Assembly (NCBI GenBank): GCA_023258975.1
Contig: JAHFRD010000006.1
Span: forward strand, 1 to 64,000
From: Hydrogenophilales bacterium
GTDB lineage: Bacteria; Pseudomonadota; Gammaproteobacteria; Burkholderiales; Thiobacillaceae
DNA length: 64,000 nucleotides
Direction: 5' to 3'
Of this stretch, positions 26,677 through 35,055 are shown one piece after another; the stretch's first letter is position 1; each line of letters opens with the position of its first letter. Below the pieces are notes generated by a model, which saw nothing but the letters and a program-made list of their open reading frames with translations, did no database searches and was not told the origin of the DNA. The position numbers were made by a program, and so were the translations under genes.

Positions 26677-27744
26677 TCAGGTCGCGGCGCGAGACGCATG
26701 ACGGCTGGCGATCCGGTTGTCGTGCTCCAGCCATTTCCGGATGCGCTGCGCGTCGCCGATGCGGCTCCATTTACCCCAGGAATCGAGCAACACGATGATG
26801 ACCTTGCGTTCCGCGATGCTGGTCTGCATTACCAGACAACGTCCGGCCTCGTTGATGAACCCGGTTTTCGAGACGCCGATTTGCCAGTCCTGGTCGCGGG
26901 TCAGGGCGTTGGTGTTGTTGAAGGCCATGTGGCTTTGCACGACCCGCGAAACCTTGTGGGTCCGGCCGTTTTCACGAACCCGCACCACTTTGGTTCGTGG
27001 CACGGAGACATCGTAACTGCCGGTGCTGGTGATCTGGCGGATGCGGGGATAGCGATAGGCCGCGTCCACCATCTTCACCAGATCGGCCGCCGTCGAACGG
27101 TTACCGCTGTTGAGGCCGGTACCATCGACGAAGTGCGAGTCCTTCATGTCGAGTTCACGCGCCTTGCGGTTCATGGCGGCAACGAACGCGTCGCGCCCGC
27201 CCGGATAGGCGCGGCTCAACGCGGCGGCGGCCCGGTTTTCCGAGGCGATCAAGGCCAGATGCAGCAACTCTTCGCGGGTCAGCCGCGTGCCCAGCGCCAG
27301 GCGCGAACCCGTCCCCTTGAGGTGATCGACCTCCTCGTTGCCGATCACGATTTCCTCGTTGAGGTCGAGCTCGGCATCCAGGGTGACCATCGCGGTCATC
27401 AGCTTGGTAATGGAGGCGATGGAGGTGGGAACATCGACATTCTTGGCATAAAGAGCTTCGCCGGTTTTCTGATCCACCACCAACGCGGCGGCGGAGCGCA
27501 GCTTGAGTTCCTCGTCGTGCCAGGCTTTATCGTAGGAAACCGCGCGCAGGGGCGTCATGACCGGCTTCATGGCGGTCGCGGCATGCTTGCCGGCGCGATT
27601 GGCTTTCCTGGCCAGGTGTTTGGCCTTGTGCTTGGCGTTACCGGCTTTCGTCTTGCTCGTCTGCGCGGCCTGGGCATCGGGCACAGCCACCACCGGCGCA
27701 GCCAGGAAGGCCAGTAGCGAGAAAAGCAGCAAAGTCTTGTTCAT
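26677..27744 (-). CDS. D-alanyl-D-alanine endopeptidase/carboxypeptidase (PBP7-like)
   Basis: A 355-residue periplasmic serine peptidase of the S11 family that trims peptidoglycan. It has a signal peptide (about residues 1-27), a lysine-rich linker (residues 30-60), then the penicillin-binding fold: S111-I-T-K114 (SxxK), SEN for the SxN motif, and SKTGF for KTG. A C-terminal VIIVLLDSWGKWSR strand completes the domain. The start MNKTLLLFSLLAFL at 27744 puts the signal peptide at the N-terminus. Confidence 0.9.
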   Translation of the reverse strand: MNKTLLLFSLLAFLAAPVVAVPDAQAAQTSKTKAGNAKHKAKHLARKANRAGKHAATAMKPVMTPLRAVSYDKAWHDEELKLRSAAALVVDQKTGEALYAKNVDVPTSIASITKLMTAMVTLDAELDLNEEIVIGNEEVDHLKGTGSRLALGTRLTREELLHLALIASENRAAAALSRAYPGGRDAFVAAMNRKARELDMKDSHFVDGTGLNSGNRSTAADLVKMVDAAYRYPRIRQITSTGSYDVSVPRTKVVRVRENGRTHKVSRVVQSHMAFNNTNALTRDQDWQIGVSKTGFINEAGRCLVMQTSIAERKVIIVLLDSWGKWSRIGDAQRIRKWLEHDNRIASRHASRAAT

Positions 27745-27804
27745 TTTCACTCCTCGGGCCGCACCGGAAACACAAGTGCAATGTAGCAAACATCGGTGCT
27801 TGTG

Positions 27805-27824
27805 GTGAAATCTTTAGATTTCAC
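27805..27824. promoter_or_regulatory. Palindrome upstream of the D,D-peptidase (operator candidate)
   Basis: GTGAAATCT-TT-AGATTTCAC, 9-bp perfect arms, 61 bp upstream of the start codon. On the minus strand a TTGAAA/TAAAGT pair (16 bp apart) lies immediately before it, so it may be an operator just downstream of the promoter. Confidence 0.35.
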
Positions 27825-27888
27825 TTTAACTGTGCGACTCGATATTTCAACCTTGATCCGATGTAATTCTAGCCTTGCGCGCAATAAA

Positions 27889-28740
27889 TCACTTCCTGCT
27901 TCCCAACAGCCCTTCCAGGGACTTCATCAGATCGCCCGGCAACAGCACGGTGCGGCTACCCTCGGCGCCGGCCAGGGATTTCAAGGCGCCAACATATTTT
28001 TCCCCAAGCAGATACAGCGCGGGCAACTCCCTGTCAGGCAAAGCCAGGGCCACCAGTTTGATCGCCTCGGCGCTGGCGGTGGCCAGTCGCACCTGCACCT
28101 CGGCGTCGCGCTTGGCGGATTCCAGGCGCGCCTCGGCTTCCAGGATGGCGGCCTGTTTGTCGCCTTCGGCGCGGGTCACCGTGGCCTTGCGCTCGCGTTC
28201 TGCGGCGGCCTGCATTTCCATGGATTTCTGCATGGTGGGCGACGGCTTGATATCTTGAATCTCCACCGATTTCAGGGTCAGCCCCCAATCCGCCACATCG
28301 TCGGCGATGGACGCTTTCAGGCGCGCCTTGATCTGATCCCGGCTGGACAGCGCCTGATCCAGATCCATGTCGCCGATGATGGCGCGCAGGCTGGTCTGCA
28401 CCAGATTCATCACCGCCATCTGGAAATTGGTGACGCCATAGACCGCGCTCTGCGTGTCGGTCACTTTCACGAAGGCGATGGCATTGGTGATCAGCACCGC
28501 GTTGTCGCGGGTAATCACTTCCTGCTGCGGGATATCCATGATCAGATCCTTGGTCGTGACCTTGTAACCCACGTTGTCGATGTACGGCACCAGGATATGC
28601 AGGCCGGGCATCAAGGTTTTCAGGTACTTGCCGAGTCGCTCGACCACCCACTCCTCGCCCTGCGGAACGATGCGCACGCCCTTCCAGAGCGTGATGAAAA
28701 GAAAAAGCAGCAGGACGATGGAAACGATTTCGCCACCCAT
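27889..28740 (-). CDS. SPFH/stomatin-like membrane protein (QmcA-like)
   Basis: A 283-residue stomatin/prohibitin family protein. An N-terminal membrane helix (IVSIVLLLFLFITLW) precedes the SPFH domain (about residues 22-180, with RIVPQGEEWVVERLGKYLKT). An alanine/glutamate-rich coiled coil (AERERKATVTRAEGDKQAAI) follows. It assembles into membrane microdomain scaffolds and typically partners an NfeD protein, encoded 9 bp upstream here. Confidence 0.92.
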   Translation of the reverse strand: MGGEIVSIVLLLFLFITLWKGVRIVPQGEEWVVERLGKYLKTLMPGLHILVPYIDNVGYKVTTKDLIMDIPQQEVITRDNAVLITNAIAFVKVTDTQSAVYGVTNFQMAVMNLVQTSLRAIIGDMDLDQALSSRDQIKARLKASIADDVADWGLTLKSVEIQDIKPSPTMQKSMEMQAAAERERKATVTRAEGDKQAAILEAEARLESAKRDAEVQVRLATASAEAIKLVALALPDRELPALYLLGEKYVGALKSLAGAEGSRTVLLPGDLMKSLEGLLGSRK

Positions 28741-28749
28741 AGGATTCTC

Positions 28750-29187
28750 CTAGATTTGCTCGATTTTCAGGGTTTGCCCCAGCACGTCCACGACCCGCGC
28801 CTTGACGCCTGCGGCAATGACTTGATCCGCCACCACCGGCCAGCGATCCGAGCCCAATACCGGGCGCTGAAACAGGATTTCGCCCCGACTCAGTTCATCG
28901 ACCGGACGCGTCACCAGACCGACCATGCCAAGCGCGCCGCCCGAAGCCTGGCCCGCCTGGGTGCGATCCGGGTTGCGGAAGAATTTCATCCAGACACCCA
29001 CCATCAAGGCCGAGGCCAGACTCCAGACCCCCCACTGTCCGGCAAACCCGAGCGGTAGAAGCGCCGCCAGCAGGCCGGTGAGCAAGGCGCCCAGACCGAA
29101 CCAGATCAGATAGAACGCGGGCGCGAGCATTTCCAGGACGATCAACCCCAGCCCCAGCACCACCCAATGCCACCACAGCCATTCCAT
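28750..29187 (-). CDS. NfeD family membrane protein
   Basis: A 145-residue short NfeD: three or four N-terminal helices (WVVLGLGLIVLEMLAPAFYL) and a C-terminal OB-fold (VTRPVDELSRGEILFQRPVL). It pairs with the SPFH protein. Start MEWLWWHWVV at 29187; upstream in-frame codons have no hydrophobic or conserved sequence. Confidence 0.9.
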   Translation of the reverse strand: MEWLWWHWVVLGLGLIVLEMLAPAFYLIWFGLGALLTGLLAALLPLGFAGQWGVWSLASALMVGVWMKFFRNPDRTQAGQASGGALGMVGLVTRPVDELSRGEILFQRPVLGSDRWPVVADQVIAAGVKARVVDVLGQTLKIEQI

Positions 29188-29254
29188 CACCGCCTCCGCG
29201 AACAAGCAGCCGCTATTGTGCCCGAGACCGCGCGGCCGCGACTGCCGCCATTTC

Positions 29255-29268
29255 TTGATCCAGATCAA
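29255..29268. promoter_or_regulatory. FNR/ANR-type box upstream of the diheme cytochrome genes
   Basis: A perfect TTGAT-CCAG-ATCAA, 86 bp before the cytochrome start at 29355 and 68 bp before the divergent nfeD start. No convincing -10 at the class II distance is visible in either direction, so the controlled gene is uncertain; the cytochromes are more likely. Confidence 0.5.
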
Positions 29269-29354
29269 GAGAATATCGCGCTACTCCAACGGGCGATTCA
29301 AGCCGGCGTGGAGGATGGTTATCCTTCGCCGATCCACTCTCCCGAGGAATACCA

Positions 29355-29966
29355 ATGTTTCACGCAGCCCCGAAAATTCTCGCCGCCCTGGCCTTGCTGG
29401 GCGGCGGACTGACGCTTGCCGGCGCCGCGCTGGCGGAAAGCCCGGCGGCCAAGGCGGCCGCCACCGTCTGCGCCGGCTGCCACGGCGCGGATGGCAACAG
29501 CGTGGCGACCACCTTCCCGAAACTCGCGGGCCAGCAAAAGATCTACTTGCTGCGCGAAATGAAGGATTACAAGAGCGGCAAGCGGGCCAGCGAGATCATG
29601 ACGCCACTCATGGCCAACCTATCCGAGGACGACATGACTGAACTCGCCGCCTGGTATGCCAAACAGAAACCCGCGCGCGGCGTGGCTGGCGACCCGGCCC
29701 TGCTGGCGCTGGGCAAGAACCTGTATCTGAAGGGCAACAGCAAGACCGACGTGCCGTCCTGCGACAGCTGCCACGAGGAAGACGGCGTCGGTTACACCAA
29801 ATTCCCGCGCGTGGCCGGCCAGCACGTCGATTACGTACTCGAACAATTCCGCCTCTATGCCGCCGGCAAGCGCACCAATGGCGCCCGCGTGATGCAGGCG
29901 GTAGCCGAGCGGATGAGTGAACAGGAAACCCGCGCCGTCGCCGAATACATGGCCAGCATGCCCTGA
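29355..29966 (+). CDS. Diheme cytochrome c (c4 type)
   Basis: A 203-residue periplasmic diheme cytochrome. It has a signal peptide to about A27, heme sites CAGCH (after VC) and CDSCH (VPSCDSCHEEDG), and the two-domain repeat typical of c4 (FPKLAGQQKIYLLREMKDYK and FPRVAGQHVDYVLEQFRLYA). It carries electrons toward a terminal oxidase or reductase. GAGG precedes the start. It is followed 16 bp later by a second diheme cytochrome, so they form an operon. Confidence 0.9.
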   Translation: MFHAAPKILAALALLGGGLTLAGAALAESPAAKAAATVCAGCHGADGNSVATTFPKLAGQQKIYLLREMKDYKSGKRASEIMTPLMANLSEDDMTELAAWYAKQKPARGVAGDPALLALGKNLYLKGNSKTDVPSCDSCHEEDGVGYTKFPRVAGQHVDYVLEQFRLYAAGKRTNGARVMQAVAERMSEQETRAVAEYMASMP

Positions 29967-29982
29967 GACCGAGGAAAAATAC

Positions 29983-30684
29983 ATGAAATCGCAACCCACC
30001 CTGATCGCACTCCTTCTCGGCGCGCTCGCCGCGCTTCCCGCCAACGCCGAGTTCCAACACCAGCCGCGCGCGGCCGGCATCGAAACCTACGGCTACACAT
30101 GGAACAGCCCGGACCAGGACATGAACCGCGCGCTGGCCCACAAGGCCAACGCGCGGAAAGGCGAAGCCGCCTACAAGGTCTGCAAGGGCTGCCACAAGCC
30201 CGACGCTTCCGGCCAGGCGGATGCCGACTACCCGCAACTGGCCGGACAGCACGCCAGCGTAATCGTCAAGCAGATGATGGATATCCGCGCCGGCCGCCGT
30301 GACAACCCGCGCATGTACCCCTTTTCCGGCGACTGGATCGTCAGCGCCGAAGAAATCGCCGACATCGCCGCCTACCTGAATCAGCTGCCGATTCCCAGCA
30401 GCAACGGCAAGGGCGGCGGCGCCAATCTGGCGTTGGGCAAGACCCTCTACGACAAGGACTGCGCGAGCTGCCACGGCAAGAACGGAGAAGGCGACGGCAA
30501 GAAGTTCCATCCGATGGTGGCCGGGCAGCACTACAGCTATCTCAAGCGTGAATCGCGGGAAAGCCGCGACCAGGGCCGCCGCAACGCCAACCCCGATATG
30601 GTGAAAGTGCTCAAGCCCTACACCGACGCCGATATCGAAGCCGTCAGCGACTACCTGTCACGCCTGGCACCACCGAAGAAATAA
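29983..30684 (+). CDS. Second diheme cytochrome c
   Basis: A 233-residue exported protein with a signal peptide to about A22 and heme sites CKGCH and CASCH. The two cytochrome domains contain YPQLAGQHASVIVKQMMDI and FHPMVAGQHYSYLKRESRES. It has an extra N-terminal segment before the first heme (QPRAAGIETYGYTWNSPDQD), not seen in standard c4. GAGG lies 9 bp before the ATG. Co-transcription with the previous gene suggests a partner role in one electron route; the specific donor or acceptor is unknown. Confidence 0.85.
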   Translation: MKSQPTLIALLLGALAALPANAEFQHQPRAAGIETYGYTWNSPDQDMNRALAHKANARKGEAAYKVCKGCHKPDASGQADADYPQLAGQHASVIVKQMMDIRAGRRDNPRMYPFSGDWIVSAEEIADIAAYLNQLPIPSSNGKGGGANLALGKTLYDKDCASCHGKNGEGDGKKFHPMVAGQHYSYLKRESRESRDQGRRNANPDMVKVLKPYTDADIEAVSDYLSRLAPPKK

Positions 30685-30700
30685 CCGGCGCTGCGGGCGG

Positions 30701-31057
30701 TCAGCAACGCCCCAGCAGGAACACCGCCAGCAGCAGGGCGCCGCCCAGTCCGGCAAGCTTCCAGAAGAAGCGCAGGTTGTAGCGGCGCCCGCGCCGCTTC
30801 TCCTCCATCCAGCGTGTCGCCTCGCCGACGGCGGAAAGCGCCAGGGCGAAGGCGATGGGCGTCAACATCAGCAAGGCGGCCAGGCGAATCTCGCTGAAAT
30901 CGGCGGCGCAACTTCGATAGAAGAAACCGAATCCGGAATTGACCGTGTACATGTAGCCCAGCCCCAGGATGATGGCCACGACCACGAAAAACCCGGTGGC
31001 CACCAACAGGGCATGCGGGTCTCGCAGCAGGCGAAGCAGTCCTTTCAGGGCGGGCAT
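30701..31057 (-). CDS. Small membrane protein of unknown function
   Basis: A 118-residue protein with three predicted membrane helices (VATGFFVVVAIILGLGYMY, LAALLMLTPIAFALALSAV and LAGLGGALLLAVFLLG) and basic loops. No family recognised. It is 3 bp downstream of the fumarase stop on the same strand and probably co-transcribed. Confidence 0.65.
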   Translation of the reverse strand: MPALKGLLRLLRDPHALLVATGFFVVVAIILGLGYMYTVNSGFGFFYRSCAADFSEIRLAALLMLTPIAFALALSAVGEATRWMEEKRRGRRYNLRFFWKLAGLGGALLLAVFLLGRC

Positions 31058-31060
31058 GGC

Positions 31061-32581
31061 TCAATGCCTGGCAAGCGGAATCTTGCCGATCTTCATACGC
31101 CACTCGCGCGGGCCGCGCTCATGCACCGACTCGCCGCGACTATCCACCGCCACGGTCACCGGCATGTCCTCGACGATGAACTCGTACACCGCCTCCATGC
31201 CCAGTTCCGGGAAGGCGAGCACGCGCGCCGACTTGATCGCCTTCGATACCAGGTAGGCGGCGCCGCCGACGGCGATGCAATACACCCCGCCATGCGCCCG
31301 GATCGAGGCGATCGCCTCCGGCCCGCGCTCCGACTTGCCGACCATGCCGATCAGGCCGACCTGTTCACCCAGCATCAGGTCGGTGAACTTGTCCATGCGC
31401 GTCGCCGTGGTCGGACCGGCGGGGCCGACCGCCTCGTCGCGCACCGTGTCCACCGGGCCGACGTAGTAGATGAAGCGGTTGCGGAAATCCACTGGCAGCG
31501 GCTGCCCGGCCTTCACCATCTCCGCCAGCTTCTTGTGCGCGGCATCGCGTCCGGTAAGCAGGCGGCCACTCAATAACAACTGTTCACCCGCCTTCCAGGT
31601 GGCGGTCTCGGCCTTGGTCAACGTATCCAGATTCACCCGCCGCGCCGAGGCGGGGCCATCCCAGGCCACCGCCGGCCACTCGGACAAGGGCGGCGGCGTG
31701 AAGCTGGCCGGGCCGGAACCATCCAGGGTGAAGTGAATGTGGCGCGTGGCCGCGCAGTTGGGGATCAGCCCCACCGGCAGGCTGGCCGCGTGAGTCGGGT
31801 AATCGAGGATTTTCACGTCGAGCACCGTGGTCAGGCCGCCCAGGCCCTGCGCGCCGATGCCCAGCGCGTTGACCTCGTCCATCAACTCCAGGCGCAGTTC
31901 CTCCAACCGGTTGCTTGGCCCGCGTTGCCGTAGTTCCTGGATGTCGATCGGCGCCATCAGCGCCTCTTTCGCCAGCAGCAGCGCCTTCTCCGGCGTGCCG
32001 CCGATGCCGATGCCCAATATGCCCGGCGGGCACCAGCCGGCGCCCATTCCCGGCAGGGTTTCCAGCACCCAGTCGACGATGGAATCGGACGGGTTCAACA
32101 CCGTGAAATGGGCCTTGTTCTCGGAACCACCGCCCTTCGCCGCCACCGTGATTTCCAGCTTGTCGCCGGGCACCAGTTCGGTGTGGATCACCGCCGGAGT
32201 GTTGTCCCTGGTGTTCCGGCGGGCGCCGGCCGGGTCGGCCAGCACCGAGGCGCGCAGCGGGTTGTCCGGGTTCAGATAGGCGCGGCGCACGCCCTCGTTG
32301 ACCATGTCGGCCAGGCTCATGTTTCCTTCCCAGCGCACCCCCATGCCCACCTTGACGAAGGCCACCACCATGCCGGTGTCCTGGCAGATCGGCCGCCGCC
32401 CCTCGGCGCACAGGCGCGAGTTGATGAGAATCTGCGCCAGCGCGCCTTTCGCGGCCGGCGATTCCTCGCGGTCGTAGGCAGCCTTCACGGCCCGCACGAA
32501 ATCCAGCGGGTGGTAGATGGAAATGAATTGCAGCGCGTCGGCGACGCTCTGGATCAAATCATCCTGGCGGATGGTGGGCAT
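31061..32581 (-). CDS. fumA: Class I fumarate hydratase (4Fe-4S)
   Basis: A 506-residue single-chain class I fumarase interconverting fumarate and malate. The N-terminal domain carries cluster cysteines in PICQDTGMVV, GAGWCPPGILGIGIGG and IPNCAATRHIHF. The C-terminal domain has VGPAGPTTATRMDKFTD and the GGVYCIAVGGAAYL loop. Start MPTIRQDDLIQSVADAL at 32581. It works in the TCA cycle; the oxygen-sensitive class fits a microaerophilic lifestyle. Confidence 0.95.
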   Translation of the reverse strand: MPTIRQDDLIQSVADALQFISIYHPLDFVRAVKAAYDREESPAAKGALAQILINSRLCAEGRRPICQDTGMVVAFVKVGMGVRWEGNMSLADMVNEGVRRAYLNPDNPLRASVLADPAGARRNTRDNTPAVIHTELVPGDKLEITVAAKGGGSENKAHFTVLNPSDSIVDWVLETLPGMGAGWCPPGILGIGIGGTPEKALLLAKEALMAPIDIQELRQRGPSNRLEELRLELMDEVNALGIGAQGLGGLTTVLDVKILDYPTHAASLPVGLIPNCAATRHIHFTLDGSGPASFTPPPLSEWPAVAWDGPASARRVNLDTLTKAETATWKAGEQLLLSGRLLTGRDAAHKKLAEMVKAGQPLPVDFRNRFIYYVGPVDTVRDEAVGPAGPTTATRMDKFTDLMLGEQVGLIGMVGKSERGPEAIASIRAHGGVYCIAVGGAAYLVSKAIKSARVLAFPELGMEAVYEFIVEDMPVTVAVDSRGESVHERGPREWRMKIGKIPLARH

Positions 32582-32624
32582 GGCGGTCTCCTTCTCTGCC
32601 CGCAAGTATCGCCGCGCCGGCGCC

Positions 32625-32883
32625 GGCGCGAAACTGGCCTTCATCACGATTCCAAAATACACCGCCCATGAGCAGGCCGAAGAAATGATCGGCACCATCC
32701 AGGAGGTCGCGCCGCGCAACGGCATCACGCGGGAAATCCCCATCCACATCCTGATCGAAACCCACGGGGCGCCATCCCCGCCAGCCGCATGCGCGGCCCC
32801 GGCCAATGCGAGCACCGCCTCATCGCCCGCGCCAAGAGTGAAGTCGTCGCGGCGGCGCTGGTCAACGGTGTCATCGCGTGGCG
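32625..32883 (+). pseudogene. HpcH/HpaI aldolase (CoA ester lyase) with internal deletion
   Basis: Two pieces of one gene lie in different frames. 32625-32771 encodes LAFITIPKYTAHEQAEEMIG through REIPIHILIETHGA, the middle of a malyl/citryl-CoA-lyase-like protein. From 32772 another frame encodes MRGPGQCEHRLIARAKSEVV and AAALVNGVI, its C-terminal region. The start, about 130 central codons and the true C-terminus are missing. It is divergent from fumarase. Confidence 0.6.
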
Positions 32884-32906
32884 GTATGGCCGGGCGAAAG
32901 CAAGCG

Positions 32907-32928
32907 CCGCCCACGGGCGGAATTTTTT
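32907..32928 (+). terminator. Terminator behind the lyase pseudogene
   Basis: CCGCCC-AC-GGGCGG followed by AATTTTTTC. Probably the original terminator of the deleted gene. Confidence 0.55.
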
Positions 32929-32949
32929 CGCCAGGCATGGAGAAAAAAA

Positions 32950-32969
32950 TGGCCCGCCGAGGCGGGCCA
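32950..32969 (-). terminator. Hairpin with minus-strand T tract
   Basis: TGGCCCGCC facing GGCGGGCCA, with seven T on the minus strand. No minus gene is evident between it and the regB start, so its transcript is unknown. Confidence 0.45.
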
Positions 32970-33080
32970 GGAACACGTTTTCATGTAGGGAAGCGCATTC
33001 AGCGTAATCGAGGGCCGGCCATCCTGGAATGCGGCATGTTGTCGCGGGGGGCGGGGGCCGTCGCCCGCTAGAATCCACCC

Positions 33081-34334
33081 ATGCCGCACCTCCTCCCCCC
33101 GCACCTCCTCCCCCTATCCCCGCCGAGCTGGCGCGAGGTCTTGCCGCGCGAGGCGCAGATTCGCCTGATGCTGACGCGCGCGGCGCTGATTCTGATGGAA
33201 GGGCTGGGCATCCTGCTGGCGCTGTTCACCCTGAACGCGCGTCTGCCCCTGATTTCGCTGGCCCTGCTCCTGCTGCTGCATCTGCTGCTCGACGGTGTCG
33301 CCTGGGCGCGCTTGCGCGCGGGCGGCGCACCGCTGTTTGAACTGACCATCCAGTTCGCCGCCGACGCCGCCCTCATCGCCTCCCTGGTGTATCTCACCGG
33401 CGGCTATGCCAACCCCTTCATCTCCCTGTTGCTGGTGCCGCTGATTCTCGCCGCAGTCACTCTGCCGACGCTGTTCGCCTGGGGCATGGCGCTTTGGGTG
33501 GGTGGGTTGTACACGCTGTTGATGGGCCATTACCGGCCACTGGCCCTGCGGGTATCGGCGGACGCGGCGGTGGATATGCACCTGATGGGCATGTGGCTGA
33601 ACTTCCTGCTCACCGCCGCGCTGGTCGCCGCCTTCGCCGGCCACCTGGCCGCTACCCTGCGCCGCCGCGACGCGCAGCTGGCCGAGGCGCGGGAAGCGCG
33701 TCTGCGCGATGAACAGTTGTTCGCCCTCGGCGTCCAGGCCGCCGCAGCGGCGCACGATCTGGCCACCCCGCTGGCCTCGCTGCGCCTGACCCTGGACGAC
33801 CTCAGACGCGATTACGCGGGCGACGATGAACTGGAAGCGCCGCTCACCCTGCTCGCGGAGCAGAGCGCGCGCATGGAGCGGGTGCTCGCCCGCCTCGGCG
33901 ATGCCGCCCGCGCGCGCGGCGCGGCGGCCGGGCCGGAAATGCCGACTGCGGACTGGCTGGCGCGCGTGGTGGAACACTGGGGCCTGCTGCGGCCGGAAGC
34001 GCGGGTACATCTGGAAGCGGCCTCCGATCTGCCCGCGCGAGCCCACGACCCCGCGCTGGAAGCGGTGTTGATGACCTTGCTCAACAATGCGGCGGATGTG
34101 TCGCCCGAGGCGATATGGCTGCGCGCCGGAATCGCGGGTGGCGAGATCGCCATCGAGGTGCGGGATGGCGGCCCCGGCCTGATGGGCGAAATGGACAAGG
34201 CGAGCGGCTGGGGCGTCGGCCTCGACCTCGCCCGCGCCACCCTGGCCCGCCTCGGCGGCAGCCTGAACCTGGCCGACCACCCCGAGGGCGGCGCCGTCGC
34301 GCGGGTGTCGTTGCCGGTGGAAGGCACCGAATGA
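33081..34334 (+). CDS. regB: RegB/PrrB/ActS-type redox sensor kinase lacking cysteine
   Basis: A 417-residue sensor kinase. Six membrane helices occupy residues 25-190. The quinone-sensing loop TGGYANPFIS has the GGxxNPF signature of RegB. The dimerisation/phosphoacceptor helix is AAAAHDLATPLASL, followed by a catalytic domain (LLNNAADVSPEA, EVRDGGPGL, GWGVGLDLA). The protein contains no cysteine at all, so the redox-active cysteine described in Rhodobacter RegB is absent. The response regulator RegA follows. Signal sensing may rest on ubiquinone alone. Confidence 0.85.
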   Translation: MPHLLPPHLLPLSPPSWREVLPREAQIRLMLTRAALILMEGLGILLALFTLNARLPLISLALLLLLHLLLDGVAWARLRAGGAPLFELTIQFAADAALIASLVYLTGGYANPFISLLLVPLILAAVTLPTLFAWGMALWVGGLYTLLMGHYRPLALRVSADAAVDMHLMGMWLNFLLTAALVAAFAGHLAATLRRRDAQLAEAREARLRDEQLFALGVQAAAAAHDLATPLASLRLTLDDLRRDYAGDDELEAPLTLLAEQSARMERVLARLGDAARARGAAAGPEMPTADWLARVVEHWGLLRPEARVHLEAASDLPARAHDPALEAVLMTLLNNAADVSPEAIWLRAGIAGGEIAIEVRDGGPGLMGEMDKASGWGVGLDLARATLARLGGSLNLADHPEGGAVARVSLPVEGTE

Positions 34335-34348
34335 GCCCGGCCACCCAT

Positions 34349-34443
34349 GTAGCGCCGGCATCCCTGCCGGCGTCTTTTCTCCAGCCAAGAGCCGGCGGGG
34401 CCCTAAAGGATACCGACCCTACGGGCCATAACGCCGGCGCTAC
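34349..34443. repeat. REP-like inverted pair between regB and regA
   Basis: TGTAGCGCCGGC...GCCGGCG at 34349-34372 and its reverse complement (CGCCGGCGCTACA) at 34431-34443 enclose about 60 bp. It lies inside the probable regBA operon. Confidence 0.7.
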
Positions 34444-34470
34444 ATGCTGCTCCATGCGAGAGGCTCCGGA

Positions 34471-34998
34471 ATGACCGCCTGGAACATCCTGGTGGTGGAC
34501 GACGACCCGGTGTTCGCCGAGGCGTTGGCGCTGGCGCTGCGTCGACGCGGCCATGCGGTCGCCATCGCACATGACGGCGACGCCGCCCTCGCGGCGGACG
34601 GCGATTTCGATGCCGCCGTGCTCGACCTGCGACTGGCCGCCGATTCCGGCCTGCGCCTGATCGCCCCACTCAGGGCCGCCCGCCCGGAACTGCGCATCCT
34701 CCTGCTCACCGGCTACGCCAGCATCGCCACCGCCGTGGAGGCGATCAAGCTCGGCGCGGTGCACTACCTGGCGAAGCCCGCCGGCATCGAGGATATCCTC
34801 GCCGCACTTGGGCGCGAGGAGGGCGACGCGGCGGTGCCGCCGGCGATCAAGCCGATGTCGGTGGATCGCCTGGAGTGGGAACACATCCAGAAAGTGCTGG
34901 CGGAAAATGACGGCAACCTCTCCGCCACCGCCCGCGCCCTGAAAATGCACCGTCGCACCTTGCAACGGAAACTGGCGAAACGGCCGGTAAGGGAATAG
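34471..34998 (+). CDS. regA: RegA/PrrA/ActR-type response regulator
   Basis: A 175-residue two-domain regulator. The receiver domain has acidic residues D10-D12, phosphoacceptor D52 (AAVLDLRLAADSG) and K102 (YLAKPAG). The C-terminal Fis-type helix-turn-helix reads NLSATARALKMHRRTLQRKL, the RegA hallmark. In relatives it controls carbon fixation, hydrogen and respiratory genes in response to redox state. Start at 34471 (MTAWNILVVDDD). Confidence 0.92.
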   Translation: MTAWNILVVDDDPVFAEALALALRRRGHAVAIAHDGDAALAADGDFDAAVLDLRLAADSGLRLIAPLRAARPELRILLLTGYASIATAVEAIKLGAVHYLAKPAGIEDILAALGREEGDAAVPPAIKPMSVDRLEWEHIQKVLAENDGNLSATARALKMHRRTLQRKLAKRPVRE

Positions 34999-35005
34999 GA
35001 CAAAA

Positions 35006-35035
35006 AAAGGGGTGGAACTTTCGTTCCACCCCTTT
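35006..35035. terminator. Bidirectional terminator between regA and the Met-rich gene
   Basis: AAAGGGGTGGAAC, loop TTTC, GTTCCACCCCTTT: 13-bp perfect stem flanked by A and T runs; serves both convergent genes. Confidence 0.9.
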
Positions 35036-35055
35036 ATTACTGCGGCTGTGCCGTA

